64,000 bases of DNA from Candidatus Ribeiella danica (GCA_016717335.1 JADKFS010000002.1:558001-622000); one strand, 5' to 3'. Counted from the first letter of the stretch, positions 39,831 to 48,859 are shown. Notes: generated from the sequence alone by a model not told the origin. Numbers and translations are program-made.

Positions 39831-42524
39831 CTACACGACGTTGGCGCGCGGGGGCTGCGGAGGGCGGCCGATGACGATGCGGAAGCCCAGGTGGTAGCGC
39901 CAGTAGCTGGCCGGCAGACGGCTGCGGTAGGTGCAGCGCGCGTGGGTCGGGTTCGAGGCGCAGGACGAGCCGCGCAGCGTGTAGCTGCCGGGCTCATGGA
40001 ACGGCTTTGCCGCGCCGGGATAGTTCTCGTAGACGCTGCCGGTCCACTCCCAGACATTGCCGATGCAGTCGTGCACGCCGTAGCGGCTGCCGCCGGCCGG
40101 GTAGCAGCCGACCGGCGCGGTCATCCAGGCGCCGCGGCCATCGGCCGTGTTGGCGCACGCGCTCGACCACTCGTCGCCCCACGGGTAGCGCAGCTTGGCC
40201 TGGTGCAGCTCATCCCAGCTGGCGGCCTTCTCCCACTCCACCTCCAGCGGCAGCCGCACGACCATCCCCGGCTCCAGCAGGCCGGCTCGCGCTAGCCGTT
40301 CGGTCAGCCAGGCGCAGTAGGCATTCGCGTCGTGCCAGGTTACGCCCACCACCGGGCAGGCGGGGTTGTTGAAGCGCGAGTCGTGCCAGTAGTGCGGCGG
40401 CGCCTGCGTCGAGCGCTCGGCCAGAAAGGCGGCGTACTCGTGATTCGTCACCGGGTTGACGCCGATCGCAAACGACGACACGTAGACCCACTGGGCCGGC
40501 CCCTCGTCTTCGTATCCCTCCAGCGTGCCAAGGATGAACCCGCCGCCGCCGATCTTCGCCACGTGCGGCAGCAGACTCATGAAGCGCGGATCGCTCAGGC
40601 GGCCCAGCAGCATGCCGGCCTGGACTCGCTCGGCAGACGAGTGGGTGCCCGATCCGAGCAGCTCGGCGAGCCGGCCGCACACCTCGCTGCGCAGCGCACG
40701 ATCCGGCTGCGAGCGTTCGGCGAGCTCGACCAGGCACTCGGCGGCCAGCAGCAGATCGTGGGCGCCGCCGTTGTGGTCGGGCTCGGGCGGGTGGAGCAGC
40801 AGGCGCACCAGCAGGCGCGCGATATGCGGCGCGCGCCCTGCGCCAAGCTCCTGCACCGCCAGCAGCAGCACCTCGCGCCAGCGTGGCTCGCGCCGCACCG
40901 CATAGGCGCGAGGCGGGAAGTTCGGCAGCGCCGCAAGCCCGCGCGCGGCCAGGTACTCGCGCACCTGTCGATGCGGCATCGCATATGCGCCCGGGCTCGG
41001 CTGCGCGAGTAGCCCGCGGCTGCACCAGCGGGTCAGCAGCTGCGGAACGGCACGCTGGCTCACGCCGCGCTGATCCACGCCAGCTCCAGCCGGCCCGGCG
41101 CAGAGCAGCGACTCGATCTCGGCGTACCCCAGCGTGGGCAGCTGGTCGTGCCCACCGGCGAAGCGCGACTGGAGCGCCAGCGCGACGGGCGCCAGCAGCG
41201 TCAGCTCGCGCTCTGGCTCGACCGGCGCGTCGAGATCGAACGCGGGCGGCTCGCGCCCGCCGCCGAGCCGGCTGTGGTCCCAGCCACGCAGCAGCACGTC
41301 GGCGAGCCGGCGCAGCACCACCCCGCGCCTGGCCGGCAGCAAATGGTTCTCGACATGCGCGAGGATGGCGAGCGCCAGCGTCAGAGTCGTGCAAGACAGC
41401 TCCTGAAGCTTCGGATCGCCACGGAGCGCGCCCTGGAGCCGGGCGATCCGCTCGGACACATCCTCTGGCACGAGCAGGCCGGCCTGCCCGGCGATCACCG
41501 GGTACCACTGCGCGATCATCGCGTCGGTGCGCGGCTGGTCGAGCCGGCCCAGCCGGTAGCGGGCGAAGCCAGCCAGCGAAGCCATGCTGACGGCGTCGTA
41601 GTCGCGGCAGGCCAGGACGTAGCAATTGTCGGGGTAGCGCGCCACGAAGCGCGACAGCGCGACCATAAAGCCGTGCCGGCTGGCCGTGGCCGGGAGGTCG
41701 TCCATGCCATCGATCAGCACCAGGCATCCGCCGCGCTCGAGCAGCTGCTGGATCGTCGGCACCAGCGCGGCCAGATCGCTGTACTGGAGCCACTCCGCGA
41801 TCGCGCTCCAGAAGGCCGAGAGGGTCGGCATATGCTCGACATCCGGCGCGGCATTCTTGCGGGTGAGCGCCGAGGCAATCTCGCGGGCGGTCAGCAGCAG
41901 CGGCAGCGGCGGCGGGTCGGGCCAGCCGCCGATCGAGTCGGGGCTCGGGCCGCCTGCGCCACGCGAAGCGCAGGCCAGGGCTAGCCAGCGCAGGCAGGTG
42001 GTCTTGCCGCTGCCTGGCAGACCCTCGATCAGCATGCGCGCGGCGGGCTGCTGGGCAAGATTGGACAGCGCAGTGGATGGGGGCGTGCCGGCTATCGCAT
42101 GTGGAGCCGTGCCTGTCGCTGACCCGATCGGGGTTAGCGCCGGCTCGACGTAGAGGTCGACCAGCGGCAGGCTGAGGTCGTTCCAGCGGCTCATGCCGGC
42201 CAGCGAGACGTAGCGCACCTGATCGACCAGCATGCGCCGGTAGATCGAGAGCAGCGCATCGCCGTCGACAGCGCGCGTCGCCGCAGGCAAGTCGGCGTGC
42301 TGCACATCAGCATCGCCCGGCAGATCTTCGACGACCACGCCAAGCTCGCGCAGGCTCCGTTTGAGCCTGGCGATCTCGCTGCGCGTATCATCGAACTGGT
42401 GCCAGATGTATGGGGGCGTAAATGCCCCAAACTGAGCGCGCTGGACATCTAGAAACTCAATCGTGCGCCGATAGACGGTGAGCGTGCGCTGTAGGGCCGC
42501 ACTTGAGTCTGTATCATCTGGCAT
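39831..42524 (-). CDS. NACHT-type STAND NTPase with sulfatase-modifying (FGE-like) domain
   Basis: The 897-residue protein begins with a helical domain of about 100 residues, then a NACHT ATPase with Walker A EGLPGSGKTT (about 167-176) and Walker B CLVLIDGMDDL. A helical region follows. The C-terminus (about 665-890) is a formylglycine-generating-enzyme-like domain: PVTNHEYAAFLAE, PVVGVTWHDANAYCAWL, IGNVWEWTGSVY, RGSSC and YRYHLGFRIV-type ending. STAND NTPases sense infection or stress and oligomerise; the FGE-like domain may bind rather than modify a ligand. ATG 42524 overlaps the end of the response-regulator gene by 11 bases, so the two are coupled. Confidence 0.9.
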   Translation of the reverse strand: MPDDTDSSAALQRTLTVYRRTIEFLDVQRAQFGAFTPPYIWHQFDDTRSEIARLKRSLRELGVVVEDLPGDADVQHADLPAATRAVDGDALLSIYRRMLVDQVRYVSLAGMSRWNDLSLPLVDLYVEPALTPIGSATGTAPHAIAGTPPSTALSNLAQQPAARMLIEGLPGSGKTTCLRWLALACASRGAGGPSPDSIGGWPDPPPLPLLLTAREIASALTRKNAAPDVEHMPTLSAFWSAIAEWLQYSDLAALVPTIQQLLERGGCLVLIDGMDDLPATASRHGFMVALSRFVARYPDNCYVLACRDYDAVSMASLAGFARYRLGRLDQPRTDAMIAQWYPVIAGQAGLLVPEDVSERIARLQGALRGDPKLQELSCTTLTLALAILAHVENHLLPARRGVVLRRLADVLLRGWDHSRLGGGREPPAFDLDAPVEPERELTLLAPVALALQSRFAGGHDQLPTLGYAEIESLLCAGPAGAGVDQRGVSQRAVPQLLTRWCSRGLLAQPSPGAYAMPHRQVREYLAARGLAALPNFPPRAYAVRREPRWREVLLLAVQELGAGRAPHIARLLVRLLLHPPEPDHNGGAHDLLLAAECLVELAERSQPDRALRSEVCGRLAELLGSGTHSSAERVQAGMLLGRLSDPRFMSLLPHVAKIGGGGFILGTLEGYEDEGPAQWVYVSSFAIGVNPVTNHEYAAFLAERSTQAPPHYWHDSRFNNPACPVVGVTWHDANAYCAWLTERLARAGLLEPGMVVRLPLEVEWEKAASWDELHQAKLRYPWGDEWSSACANTADGRGAWMTAPVGCYPAGGSRYGVHDCIGNVWEWTGSVYENYPGAAKPFHEPGSYTLRGSSCASNPTHARCTYRSRLPASYWRYHLGFRIVIGRPPQPPRANVV

Positions 42525-42915
42525 ACTGCAAACAAGTAACATTGACTGGCGATATCAGGCCGGCGATCGTATCTCTCAGCGTGTCGAAATCAAACGGCTT
42601 AGTCAGAACCTCCTGACAGCCGGCCATTCGGGCCGCGCGTATGACCAGATCGGCATCGTAGCCGGTCATCGCCACGATCGGCATGTCTTCGAGCGCCGGG
42701 TCGTCGCGCAGCTGCGCGACCACCTCCCAGCCATCCAGGCCAGGCATACACAGATCGAGCAGCATCAGGCTCGGGCGGCATTGGCGGGCAAGACGAATCG
42801 CCTGATGGCCATCCGTGGCTTCGACGACAAGAAAGCCCTGTTCGATCAGCGAATACGTCAGGATCTTGCGGGTGTCGGACGAGTCATCCGCAACAAGTAC
42901 GGTGGCGCGCAACAT
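42514..42915 (-). CDS. Single-domain response regulator
   Basis: The 133-residue CheY-like receiver has the acidic pair ADDSSDTRK, phospho-acceptor in LMLLDLCMPGLDGWEV, MTGYDA and LTKPFDFDTL. There is no output domain. Its stop overlaps the STAND NTPase start by 11 bases, which implies translational coupling and joint function. GAGGAGG precedes the ATG at 42915. It may pass a phospho-signal to the NTPase, whose partner kinase is not in the window. Confidence 0.93.
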   Translation of the reverse strand: MLRATVLVADDSSDTRKILTYSLIEQGFLVVEATDGHQAIRLARQCRPSLMLLDLCMPGLDGWEVVAQLRDDPALEDMPIVAMTGYDADLVIRAARMAGCQEVLTKPFDFDTLRDTIAGLISPVNVTCLQYAR

Positions 42916-43380
42916 GGCGTACCTCCTCAGGCAAGTGTGCTGTTCAAGTAGAGTCGGCAGCGTACCAAGTGGGGGGCGGGGGCTCAATCCGAAAGCTTAT
43001 GTTTAGTTATGGGCAGTGCCCTCGCCCACACAAGCAATCGGTCGTGGGTGATCTGGCATACACAGAACCAACAGGCTATACAAATCGTGCTTTTGTTTCC
43101 TACACCTCATAGTATTATATAGAGCATATTCTGTAAAGTAGCTAGGTGACCTATTTATCGCAATGTTGGTTGCGGAATCGCTAGGATTGTGGCTGCACTG
43201 CTGAGATGCCGTTTGACATCCCGACGCCTACCGGCCCTCACCCCGCGCCCGCTCTCCCGTCGCCAGGGGAGGCGGTACGGGTGAAGGTATCCGGCGAGCA
43301 AACTGCCTCATATGACCGGCCGCGCAACCCCACCCCAGAGAACACCATCACCTTTAAATCATTTACACAAACCCGGATTC

Positions 43381-43409
43381 TTGACAGCGCCCTTCGGGCG
43401 TGATATAAT
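43381..43409 (+). promoter_or_regulatory. Consensus sigma-70 promoter with palindromic spacer
   Basis: TTGACA (43381-43386), 17-base spacer, TATAAT (43404-43409). The spacer contains CGCCC-TTC-GGGCG, an inverted repeat centred between the hexamers, which could bind a regulator or form a hairpin. It drives the HhH-XPB-Bax1 genes. The rest of the 42916-43491 gap is AT-rich with no gene. Confidence 0.88.
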
Positions 43410-43410
43410 A

Positions 43411-43424
43411 CGAACATAAGTTCT
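43411..43424. promoter_or_regulatory. SOS-type LexA box
   Basis: CGAACATAAGTTCT contains an exact GAAC-N4-GTTC (43412-43423), the Gram-positive LexA operator. It begins two bases after the -10 and so covers the start site. Repression by LexA would place the repair operon in the SOS response (inference). Confidence 0.7.
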
Positions 43425-43491
43425 ATTATGATGTAGTTTTACGCACCAGAACGCCTTACCCGAAGCACGAGAAGAACTAAGAGGTGGAGCT

Positions 43492-43974
43492 ATGACGAAC
43501 CGTGAGATCGCCGCGGTACTGTTCAACATATCCGCGATTCTCGACACCCGGCACGGCAACCCCTACCGCATCCGCGCCTACCGCCGCGCCGCCCGCAACC
43601 TGCTCCGGCTGCGCTACCCGGTCGCCGACCGAGTCGCCGCCGGCCGGCCGCTGGGCATCCCTCGTCTGGGCAAGAGCCTGACGGCTAAGATCAGCGCGCT
43701 CGCCGCCAAGGACGCACTGCCGTTCTACGAGGAGCTATGCGAGAGCCTGCCCGCCGAGGAGCGCACACTGCTCAAGCTCAAGGTCCCCGGCCTCGGCCCG
43801 ACTATCGCCGCACGCATCCACCGCGACCTGGGCGCCACCGACCCGGCCAGCCTGCGCAGCGCCGTCGCCGCCGGCAAGCTCCAGAAGGTCTGGGGCATCG
43901 GCCCAAAGCGCACCGCCGCCATCCTCGACGCGATCGGCGGCTCGGAGGTTCGCCAGGAGCGCCTCGATATCTAA
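43492..43974 (+). CDS. Helix-hairpin-helix protein like the Pol X N-terminus
   Basis: The 160-residue protein resembles the first domains of bacterial family-X polymerase: an 8-kDa-like segment (NREIAAVLFNISAILDTRHG, NPYRIRAYRRAA) and two helix-hairpin-helix motifs, VPGLGPTIAARIHRDLG and VWGIGPKRTAAILDAIG. The polymerase and PHP parts are absent, so it is a stand-alone DNA-binding module. It opens the operon with XPB and Bax1 behind the SOS-like box, which suggests it guides the helicase-nuclease to damaged or gapped DNA. Confidence 0.88.
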   Translation: MTNREIAAVLFNISAILDTRHGNPYRIRAYRRAARNLLRLRYPVADRVAAGRPLGIPRLGKSLTAKISALAAKDALPFYEELCESLPAEERTLLKLKVPGLGPTIAARIHRDLGATDPASLRSAVAAGKLQKVWGIGPKRTAAILDAIGGSEVRQERLDI

Positions 43975-44051
43975 CAAGACGACATGGTGAGGGGAACACG
44001 GGGCGAAGCGTTCAAGCGAACCTCGCCTTGTCGGCTTGCCAGGAGAACGGA

Positions 44052-45401
44052 ATGAACCTACGCCAACGGGAGCTGGATGAGCTGTTCGCCGAGCTTGAGG
44101 AGGAGCAGGATGGACTACTTGATGCGACGTTGGACGACGAGCGGGCGGCTGAGCCGGTGCCTCTCACGGCGGACGCAGCCGAGCTGGCAGGCGGCTTCCG
44201 CGCCAAGCTGGCGCTCACGCCGCGGCCCTACCAGGAGGAGGCGCTCGCGGCGTGGCTCGCGGCCGATGGCCGTGGCGTGGTGGTCCTACCGACCGGCGCT
44301 GGCAAGACGGTGCTCGCGCTGATGGCGATCGAGCGCCTGGGCCTGCGAACGCTGATCGTGGTGCCGACGATCGAGCTGCTCTACCAGTGGCGCGATGCCG
44401 TGGTCGAGCGGCTCGGCGTCGCCAAGAGCAAGGTCGGCGTGGTCGGCGATGGGCGGCGCGAGCTGCGGCCGGTCACGATCATCACCTATGCCTCGGCCGC
44501 GATGCCCGAGTCGCCGATCGGCGGCACCGGCCTGCTGATCTGCGACGAGGCCCACCACCTGCCCTCGTCGTCCTACAGCGCGATCCCGGCGCGCTGCGGC
44601 GCGCAGTACCGCCTTGGCATCACCGCCACGCCCGATCGGAGCGACGGCGCCGAGGGCAACCTGTACCGCCTGCTCGGCCAGATGGTCTACCAGCGCTCGC
44701 CAGCCGAGCTCTCGGCCGAGGGCCACCTGGCGAAGTTCCACGAGAAGCGTATTTATGTCAACCTTCAGCCGGAGGAGGCGCTGCGCTACGCCGCGCTGAC
44801 GACCGAGTGGAAGTGGTTCATCGCGCGCAACCGCGGCCTGCTGGCGCGCGGCGGTGACTTCTTCGGCGAGCTGATCCGGCGCAGCGGCAGCGACCCGGCC
44901 GCGCGCCAGGCGCTGCGGGCGCACCACCAGGCCCGCATGATCGCGCTCAACGCCGAGGCCAAGCTGGGCGAGGTCGCACGCCTGCTGGGCCAGCACCGCC
45001 AGGACAAGGTGCTGGTCTTCTCCGAGTACACCGCGCTGGTCGACAAGATCAGCCGCGCGCTGGCGCTGCCGGCGATCACCTACCGCACCGCACCGGACGA
45101 GCGCAAGGCCATCCTGCAGGCGTTTCGCGGCGGCGCATACTCCAAGCTGGTCGCCGGGCGCGTGCTCAACGAGGGCGTGGACGTGCCCGACGCCAACGTG
45201 GCGATCGTCGTCAGCGGGAACAGCACCGCGCGCGAGCACATCCAGCGCCTCGGCCGCGTCATCCGGCCCAAGCAGACCGAGGCGCTGCTGTACGAGCTGG
45301 TCACCCGCTACACCAGCGAGGTCGCGTCCGCGCGCAAGCGCCGCTCCACGAGCAAGCGGACGAAAGCTCAACCGCAAGTCGACGCAGATGAACGCGGGTG
45401 A
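44052..45401 (+). CDS. XPB-like DNA helicase
   Basis: The 449-residue superfamily 2 helicase has RPYQEEALAAW, Walker A VLPTGAGKTVLAL, motif II ICDEAHH, motif III GITATPDRSDG, then VFSEYTALVDKI, GRVLNEGVDVPDAN and QRLGRVIRPK. The RED-like and thumb features between the domains match bacterial and archaeal XPB, which unwinds DNA in nucleotide excision repair. The next gene encodes its known nuclease partner Bax1. ATG 44052 follows AGGAGAACGGA. The tail (QPQVDADERG) is encoded by repeat-like DNA. Confidence 0.92.
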   Translation: MNLRQRELDELFAELEEEQDGLLDATLDDERAAEPVPLTADAAELAGGFRAKLALTPRPYQEEALAAWLAADGRGVVVLPTGAGKTVLALMAIERLGLRTLIVVPTIELLYQWRDAVVERLGVAKSKVGVVGDGRRELRPVTIITYASAAMPESPIGGTGLLICDEAHHLPSSSYSAIPARCGAQYRLGITATPDRSDGAEGNLYRLLGQMVYQRSPAELSAEGHLAKFHEKRIYVNLQPEEALRYAALTTEWKWFIARNRGLLARGGDFFGELIRRSGSDPAARQALRAHHQARMIALNAEAKLGEVARLLGQHRQDKVLVFSEYTALVDKISRALALPAITYRTAPDERKAILQAFRGGAYSKLVAGRVLNEGVDVPDANVAIVVSGNSTAREHIQRLGRVIRPKQTEALLYELVTRYTSEVASARKRRSTSKRTKAQPQVDADERG

Positions 45402-45515
45402 AAGAACACGTATCTGCGTTTATCCGCATTTATCCGGTTCAAATGACCAACCCTCAACCGCAGATGAACGCAAATGAAAGCGAATCCTATCTGCGTGAAG
45501 CTGCGTTTATCTAAG
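45379..45515. repeat. AT-richer inverted repeat (GCAGATGAACGC / GCGTTTATC)
   Basis: AACCGCAAGTCGACGCAGATG and CCGCAGATGAACGCAAATG units alternate with ATCTGCGTTTATCCGCATTT and CTGCGTTTATCT. It fills the XPB-Bax1 spacer. Confidence 0.75.
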
Positions 45516-45523
45516 GTGTCGCA

Positions 45524-47200
45524 ATGGCATTTAAGGCTTCCGACTTCAAGAAGACCACCCGCAGCTCCGCCGACGAGCGGCTGCTGTACCCATACCAGAT
45601 CAGGGACGACCGCTACACCGCGTCGATCGGCTACGCGCTCGCCTACTACGAGCGCATGGTCGGCCGGCGGCGCGGTGAGTTCGAGGCCGAGACGCTGCTG
45701 GAGTTCTTCGGCGATGCGCGGCTGGCGCGCGGCCTGGTGGCCTGCCTGGCGCGAACCTACGCCTGGCGCGCGCAGACCTTCGCCGAGGCGCTCGGCGAGG
45801 AGACCGCCCGGGCGCTCTGGCGCGCCGGCATCGTGAGCCCGGCCGGCCTGCGGGCGCGCCTCTATGGGCTGGCGAACGGCCGCTACGGCGGGGTGATCCT
45901 GCCGCACGAGCGCGCCGAGGCGGTGCAGTTCCTGTGCGATAAGATCAATGGCGAGGCGCTTGACAAGACCAAGGACCAAAGACCAAAGACCAAAGAAACA
46001 GCGCAGACAGAAAGCTCGACGACCAAAGAAACAGTGGGCTCAGAAGGTTCGACTTTTGGTTCTTCGTCCTTGGTCATTGGTCTGACTGCGCTTCAGCTCG
46101 AGCAGGCGCTCACGCTCGACTCGGAGGAGCAGCACGTTCTGATCAAGCAGGGCCAGACGCCCGAGCCGCACGAGATCGTCGCGCTGTACAACTACCACTC
46201 GCTCGAGACAGCCGTGTGCCACGCCGAGCTACTGCGCCTGCAGCTGCGCGGGTCGGTCTGGAACATTATCCGCAGCGCCCACAACCTGGCGCGGCGCTAC
46301 CGGCTACGCTACGAGGTCAGCGGCGCGCCACGCACGCTGTTCGACGAGCGGATCGAGCTGACGCTGCACGGCGGGCGCGATGCGCTGGGCAGCTGGACGC
46401 GCGCCGGCCGGCGCGTGGTGCGCGCGCTGCTGCGGCTGTTGGTCGCCCACCCGGATAGCCTGGTCGGCGGCGAGGCGCGCGTGCACCTGAAAGGGCAGAC
46501 GCTGGCGCTCAAGCTCGACGAGCGCGCGCTGCGCATCCTCGGCGTGGCGGCTCGCCAGGGCGCCGCCGCGGACGAGCCGTGGGAGAGCGACGTCGCAGAG
46601 GTCTTCCAGAAGGCCTGGGGGCGCGCGTTCGTCGGCGGGCGCACGGCGGGCTGGCGGCTGCGGCGCGACCCCGAGCCGCTGATTGGCGCGGATACGGTTG
46701 TGGTGCCCGACTTCGCGCTGCAGCGCGGGCGCGACCGGCTGGCGCTCTGCCTGGCCACCGGCCGCACGACAACCTCCGCGCTGACGCGCGACCTGACGAA
46801 GGTTGGCGGGCGCGCCCAGGCAGTCGCGGTAGTCCCCTCGCACGCGGCCGAGGCGCTGCGCGCGTGCCCGGTGCCGCTGGCTACCTACGAGGAGCAGCCG
46901 GCCGACGCGATCGCGGCGCTGGTGCGGCTGCTGGAGCGCAAGTACCCGCGGCGGCGGCCCGAGGAGACGCTGACGCCCTGGCAGCGGCTCGAGCGGATGG
47001 TCGCTGAGGAGGGCTTCGTGGAGGAGCAGGCCGTCGCGGCGCTGATGGGCTGCTCGATCGAGGAGGCCGCGCGGGTGGTGCAGCGCTGGGGCGGCCCGGC
47101 GCTCCACGTCCTGCCGGGCCTGGGGGTCTGCGCGCCCGAGGCGCTTGGCGAGATCCGCAGCCTGATCGAGGAGAGCGAGATCGTGCAGCGCGCCGCGTAG
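45524..47200 (+). CDS. Bax1-like nuclease (DUF790)
   Basis: The 558-residue protein matches DUF790/Bax1, the nuclease partner of XPB. Visible family features are the N-terminal ADERLLYPYQIRDD, EIVALYNYHSLETAVCHAEL and the nuclease-like region with a VPDFAL core (about residues 395-400). Bax1 cuts DNA in bubble structures opened by XPB. Residues of about 146-187 are a low-complexity Lys/Thr/Ser stretch (KTKDQRPKTKETAQTESSTT) translated from a GACCAAAG heptamer palindrome, between the N-terminal domain and the middle domain. The frame is kept. Confidence 0.9.
   Translation: MAFKASDFKKTTRSSADERLLYPYQIRDDRYTASIGYALAYYERMVGRRRGEFEAETLLEFFGDARLARGLVACLARTYAWRAQTFAEALGEETARALWRAGIVSPAGLRARLYGLANGRYGGVILPHERAEAVQFLCDKINGEALDKTKDQRPKTKETAQTESSTTKETVGSEGSTFGSSSLVIGLTALQLEQALTLDSEEQHVLIKQGQTPEPHEIVALYNYHSLETAVCHAELLRLQLRGSVWNIIRSAHNLARRYRLRYEVSGAPRTLFDERIELTLHGGRDALGSWTRAGRRVVRALLRLLVAHPDSLVGGEARVHLKGQTLALKLDERALRILGVAARQGAAADEPWESDVAEVFQKAWGRAFVGGRTAGWRLRRDPEPLIGADTVVVPDFALQRGRDRLALCLATGRTTTSALTRDLTKVGGRAQAVAVVPSHAAEALRACPVPLATYEEQPADAIAALVRLLERKYPRRRPEETLTPWQRLERMVAEEGFVEEQAVAALMGCSIEEAARVVQRWGGPALHVLPGLGVCAPEALGEIRSLIEESEIVQRAA
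45961..46084. repeat. Heptamer palindrome inside bax1-like gene
   Basis: GACCAAGGACCAAAGACCAA tandem units face TTGGTTCTTCGTCCTTGGTC about 75 bases later. Translated in frame as about 40 residues. Confidence 0.9.
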
Positions 47201-47236
47201 TCAATGTCGACTCATTTGCAGCTCTTGGCGCCCCTA

Positions 47237-47553
47237 CATCTCTCCGGGGGGCTGCGCGCCCCCCGCCGCCCCCCGGCCGGGGCTTGCGCCCCTGGACCCC
47301 AAAAGAACGCCGCCTCATTTGCGAGGTTTGATGCGCATGCCCGGCTGAATCCAGACGCGGCGGGAGGCAACCCGCTGTCATGGGAACGCCGAACTCAGGC
47401 GCGGCGGGTTGCGTCGCCTGCCCGGGATGTTGTTGGGCATGCACCACAGGCATTGACGCTGATGTGGCCTTTTTTGCCGGAGAGGGACCGGGGGAACCGG
47501 CGTGGGTTCCCCCGGGCGGGGGGCCGGGGGCGCAGCGCCCCGGAAGAAAGGGT
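47237..47553 (+). mobile_element. R1-family hairpin repeat, copy c
   Basis: CCGGGGGGCTGCGCGCCCCC, CCCCGGCCGGGGCTTGCGCC, CTGGACCCCAA, core with GCGCATGCCCGGCTGAATCC, and GGGGGCGCAGCGCCCCGG at the end. The last hairpin recurs once more at 47580-47602. Longest and best-preserved copy. No gene in 47201-47695. Confidence 0.8.
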
Positions 47554-47695
47554 AGCTGGTGGCACAAGCAGTAGGCAGGGGGCCGGGGGCGCAGCGCCCC
47601 GGAAAGTTGCCGATACGCCCGTCTTCGAGTACACTCTCCATCATCGAAACACACACCCGCATCAGTATCCGCGACATAGCCCAGAAAGTGTAGCA

Positions 47696-48268
47696 ATGGG
47701 ACGAAAATCGCGCGCCAAGCGCGACCGCCGCGAGCAGACCGACTTCGACACTGCGCTGATCGCCTGCGAGGGCACCTGGCTCGAGCAGCCGATCTCGGCC
47801 GAGGAGGAGGCGCGCATCGCCGCCGCGCGCAAGGTGCTGAGCCAGCATCGCGACGTGGCAAACGCGCTCAGCGCGGACCAGGAGGCCACGCAGCGCTTCA
47901 GCCTCGAGGTCTTCCGCGACCCGCGCTTCGCGCCGCTCGCCTTCGACGACTGGATGGTCGAGTCGATCCTGCAGGAGTTCGGCGAGCCGCCGGTGGCCGA
48001 GGACGAGGGCGACACCTCGTTCAGCGACTACCTGCGCCAGGCGACTCAGTGGGCCGCGACATCGCGGGTGCGCCGGGCGCTCGTGCGGCAGGCCAGTCGC
48101 TTCCTGCCCTCCTTCGTCGATGAGGGCAAGATCCGCCACGCGCTGGCGATCGACTACAACTCCTACGTCACCGTGATGAGCGACGCCGTCACGCCGCTGC
48201 TGGCGCAGATGGTGGTTGCCGCCTTGGCGCGCTGGTACGACGAGCACGAGGAAGAGGATCTGGCGTAA
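47696..48268 (+). CDS. Hypothetical protein, 190 aa
   Basis: The 190-residue protein has a basic start (MGRKSRAKRDRREQ) and a long helical, acidic body with EVFRDPRFAPLAFDDWMVES and ends in DEHEEEDLA. No cysteine motif, membrane segment or catalytic signature is visible. Codon use fits the genome. The basic N-terminus could bind nucleic acid. I do not recognise the family. The bidirectional terminator at 48374 closes it. Confidence 0.75.
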   Translation: MGRKSRAKRDRREQTDFDTALIACEGTWLEQPISAEEEARIAAARKVLSQHRDVANALSADQEATQRFSLEVFRDPRFAPLAFDDWMVESILQEFGEPPVAEDEGDTSFSDYLRQATQWAATSRVRRALVRQASRFLPSFVDEGKIRHALAIDYNSYVTVMSDAVTPLLAQMVVAALARWYDEHEEEDLA

Positions 48269-48373
48269 TATTCTGCCCACCCTCACGCCCTTCCCCCCGC
48301 AGTGGTTTCGGCGAAGCCAAAACCACTGCACCAGGCCGTTTTTACCCTGCCGCCGGATGGGATGATGGCAACA

Positions 48374-48410
48374 AAACGACCTCCGCTCCCCGACGGGGCG
48401 GAGGTCGTTT
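48374..48410. terminator. Bidirectional terminator
   Basis: AAACGACCTCCGC and its inverse GCGGAGGTCGTTT enclose TCCCCGACGGGG. A-rich left and T-rich right flanks let it serve both convergent genes. Confidence 0.85.
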
Positions 48411-48424
48411 CTAGAGACCGACGA

Positions 48425-48859
48425 TCAGCGCTTGCGCACCGGCTCGTGGACGATCAGAACCGGGCAGTGGGCGCGCTGCGCGACGGCGTTGCTGACGCTA
48501 CCCATCAGCAGGCCGCCGAGCTGCCCGTGGCCGCGCGACCCCAGCACAATCAGGTCGAAGCGATCCTCGTCGGCGACGCGCAAGATGGCGGGCGCGGCCG
48601 GCCCCTCGATCAGCTGGGTTTCGGCCGGAACCCGGTCGCGTACCTGCGTGACCATGCTCTCGAGCAGCGCCTCGCCGATCTCGCTGCGGGCCTCAAGCAG
48701 GTGCTCGTACTGCGGCGTGCCCAGCAGATCGGAGACATGCGGAAACGCGTGCAGCAGGCAGAGCGAGGCTTTGTATCGCTGCGCCAGGTCGACCGCGACC
48801 TCGAGCGCGTCGCCGCAGTTGCGCGACCCATCTATCGCAACCAGAATCTTACGAAACAT
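48425..48859 (-). CDS. Universal stress protein, single domain
   Basis: The 144-residue protein starts MFRKILVAIDGSRN and ends with the nucleotide loop GSRGHGQLGGLLMGSVSNAV, an intact G-X2-G-X9-G-S ATP-binding motif. Start at 48859 has GGAGGT upstream. It is transcribed away from the second single-domain gene at 49202. First member of the stress cluster that runs to about 61.5 kb. Confidence 0.93.
   Translation of the reverse strand: MFRKILVAIDGSRNCGDALEVAVDLAQRYKASLCLLHAFPHVSDLLGTPQYEHLLEARSEIGEALLESMVTQVRDRVPAETQLIEGPAAPAILRVADEDRFDLIVLGSRGHGQLGGLLMGSVSNAVAQRAHCPVLIVHEPVRKR

Noticed and set aside
45524..47200. Frameshift in the Bax1-like gene at the low-complexity stretch
   Set aside because: The frame is continuous and the residues on both sides match the family; the stretch is an in-frame repeat insertion.
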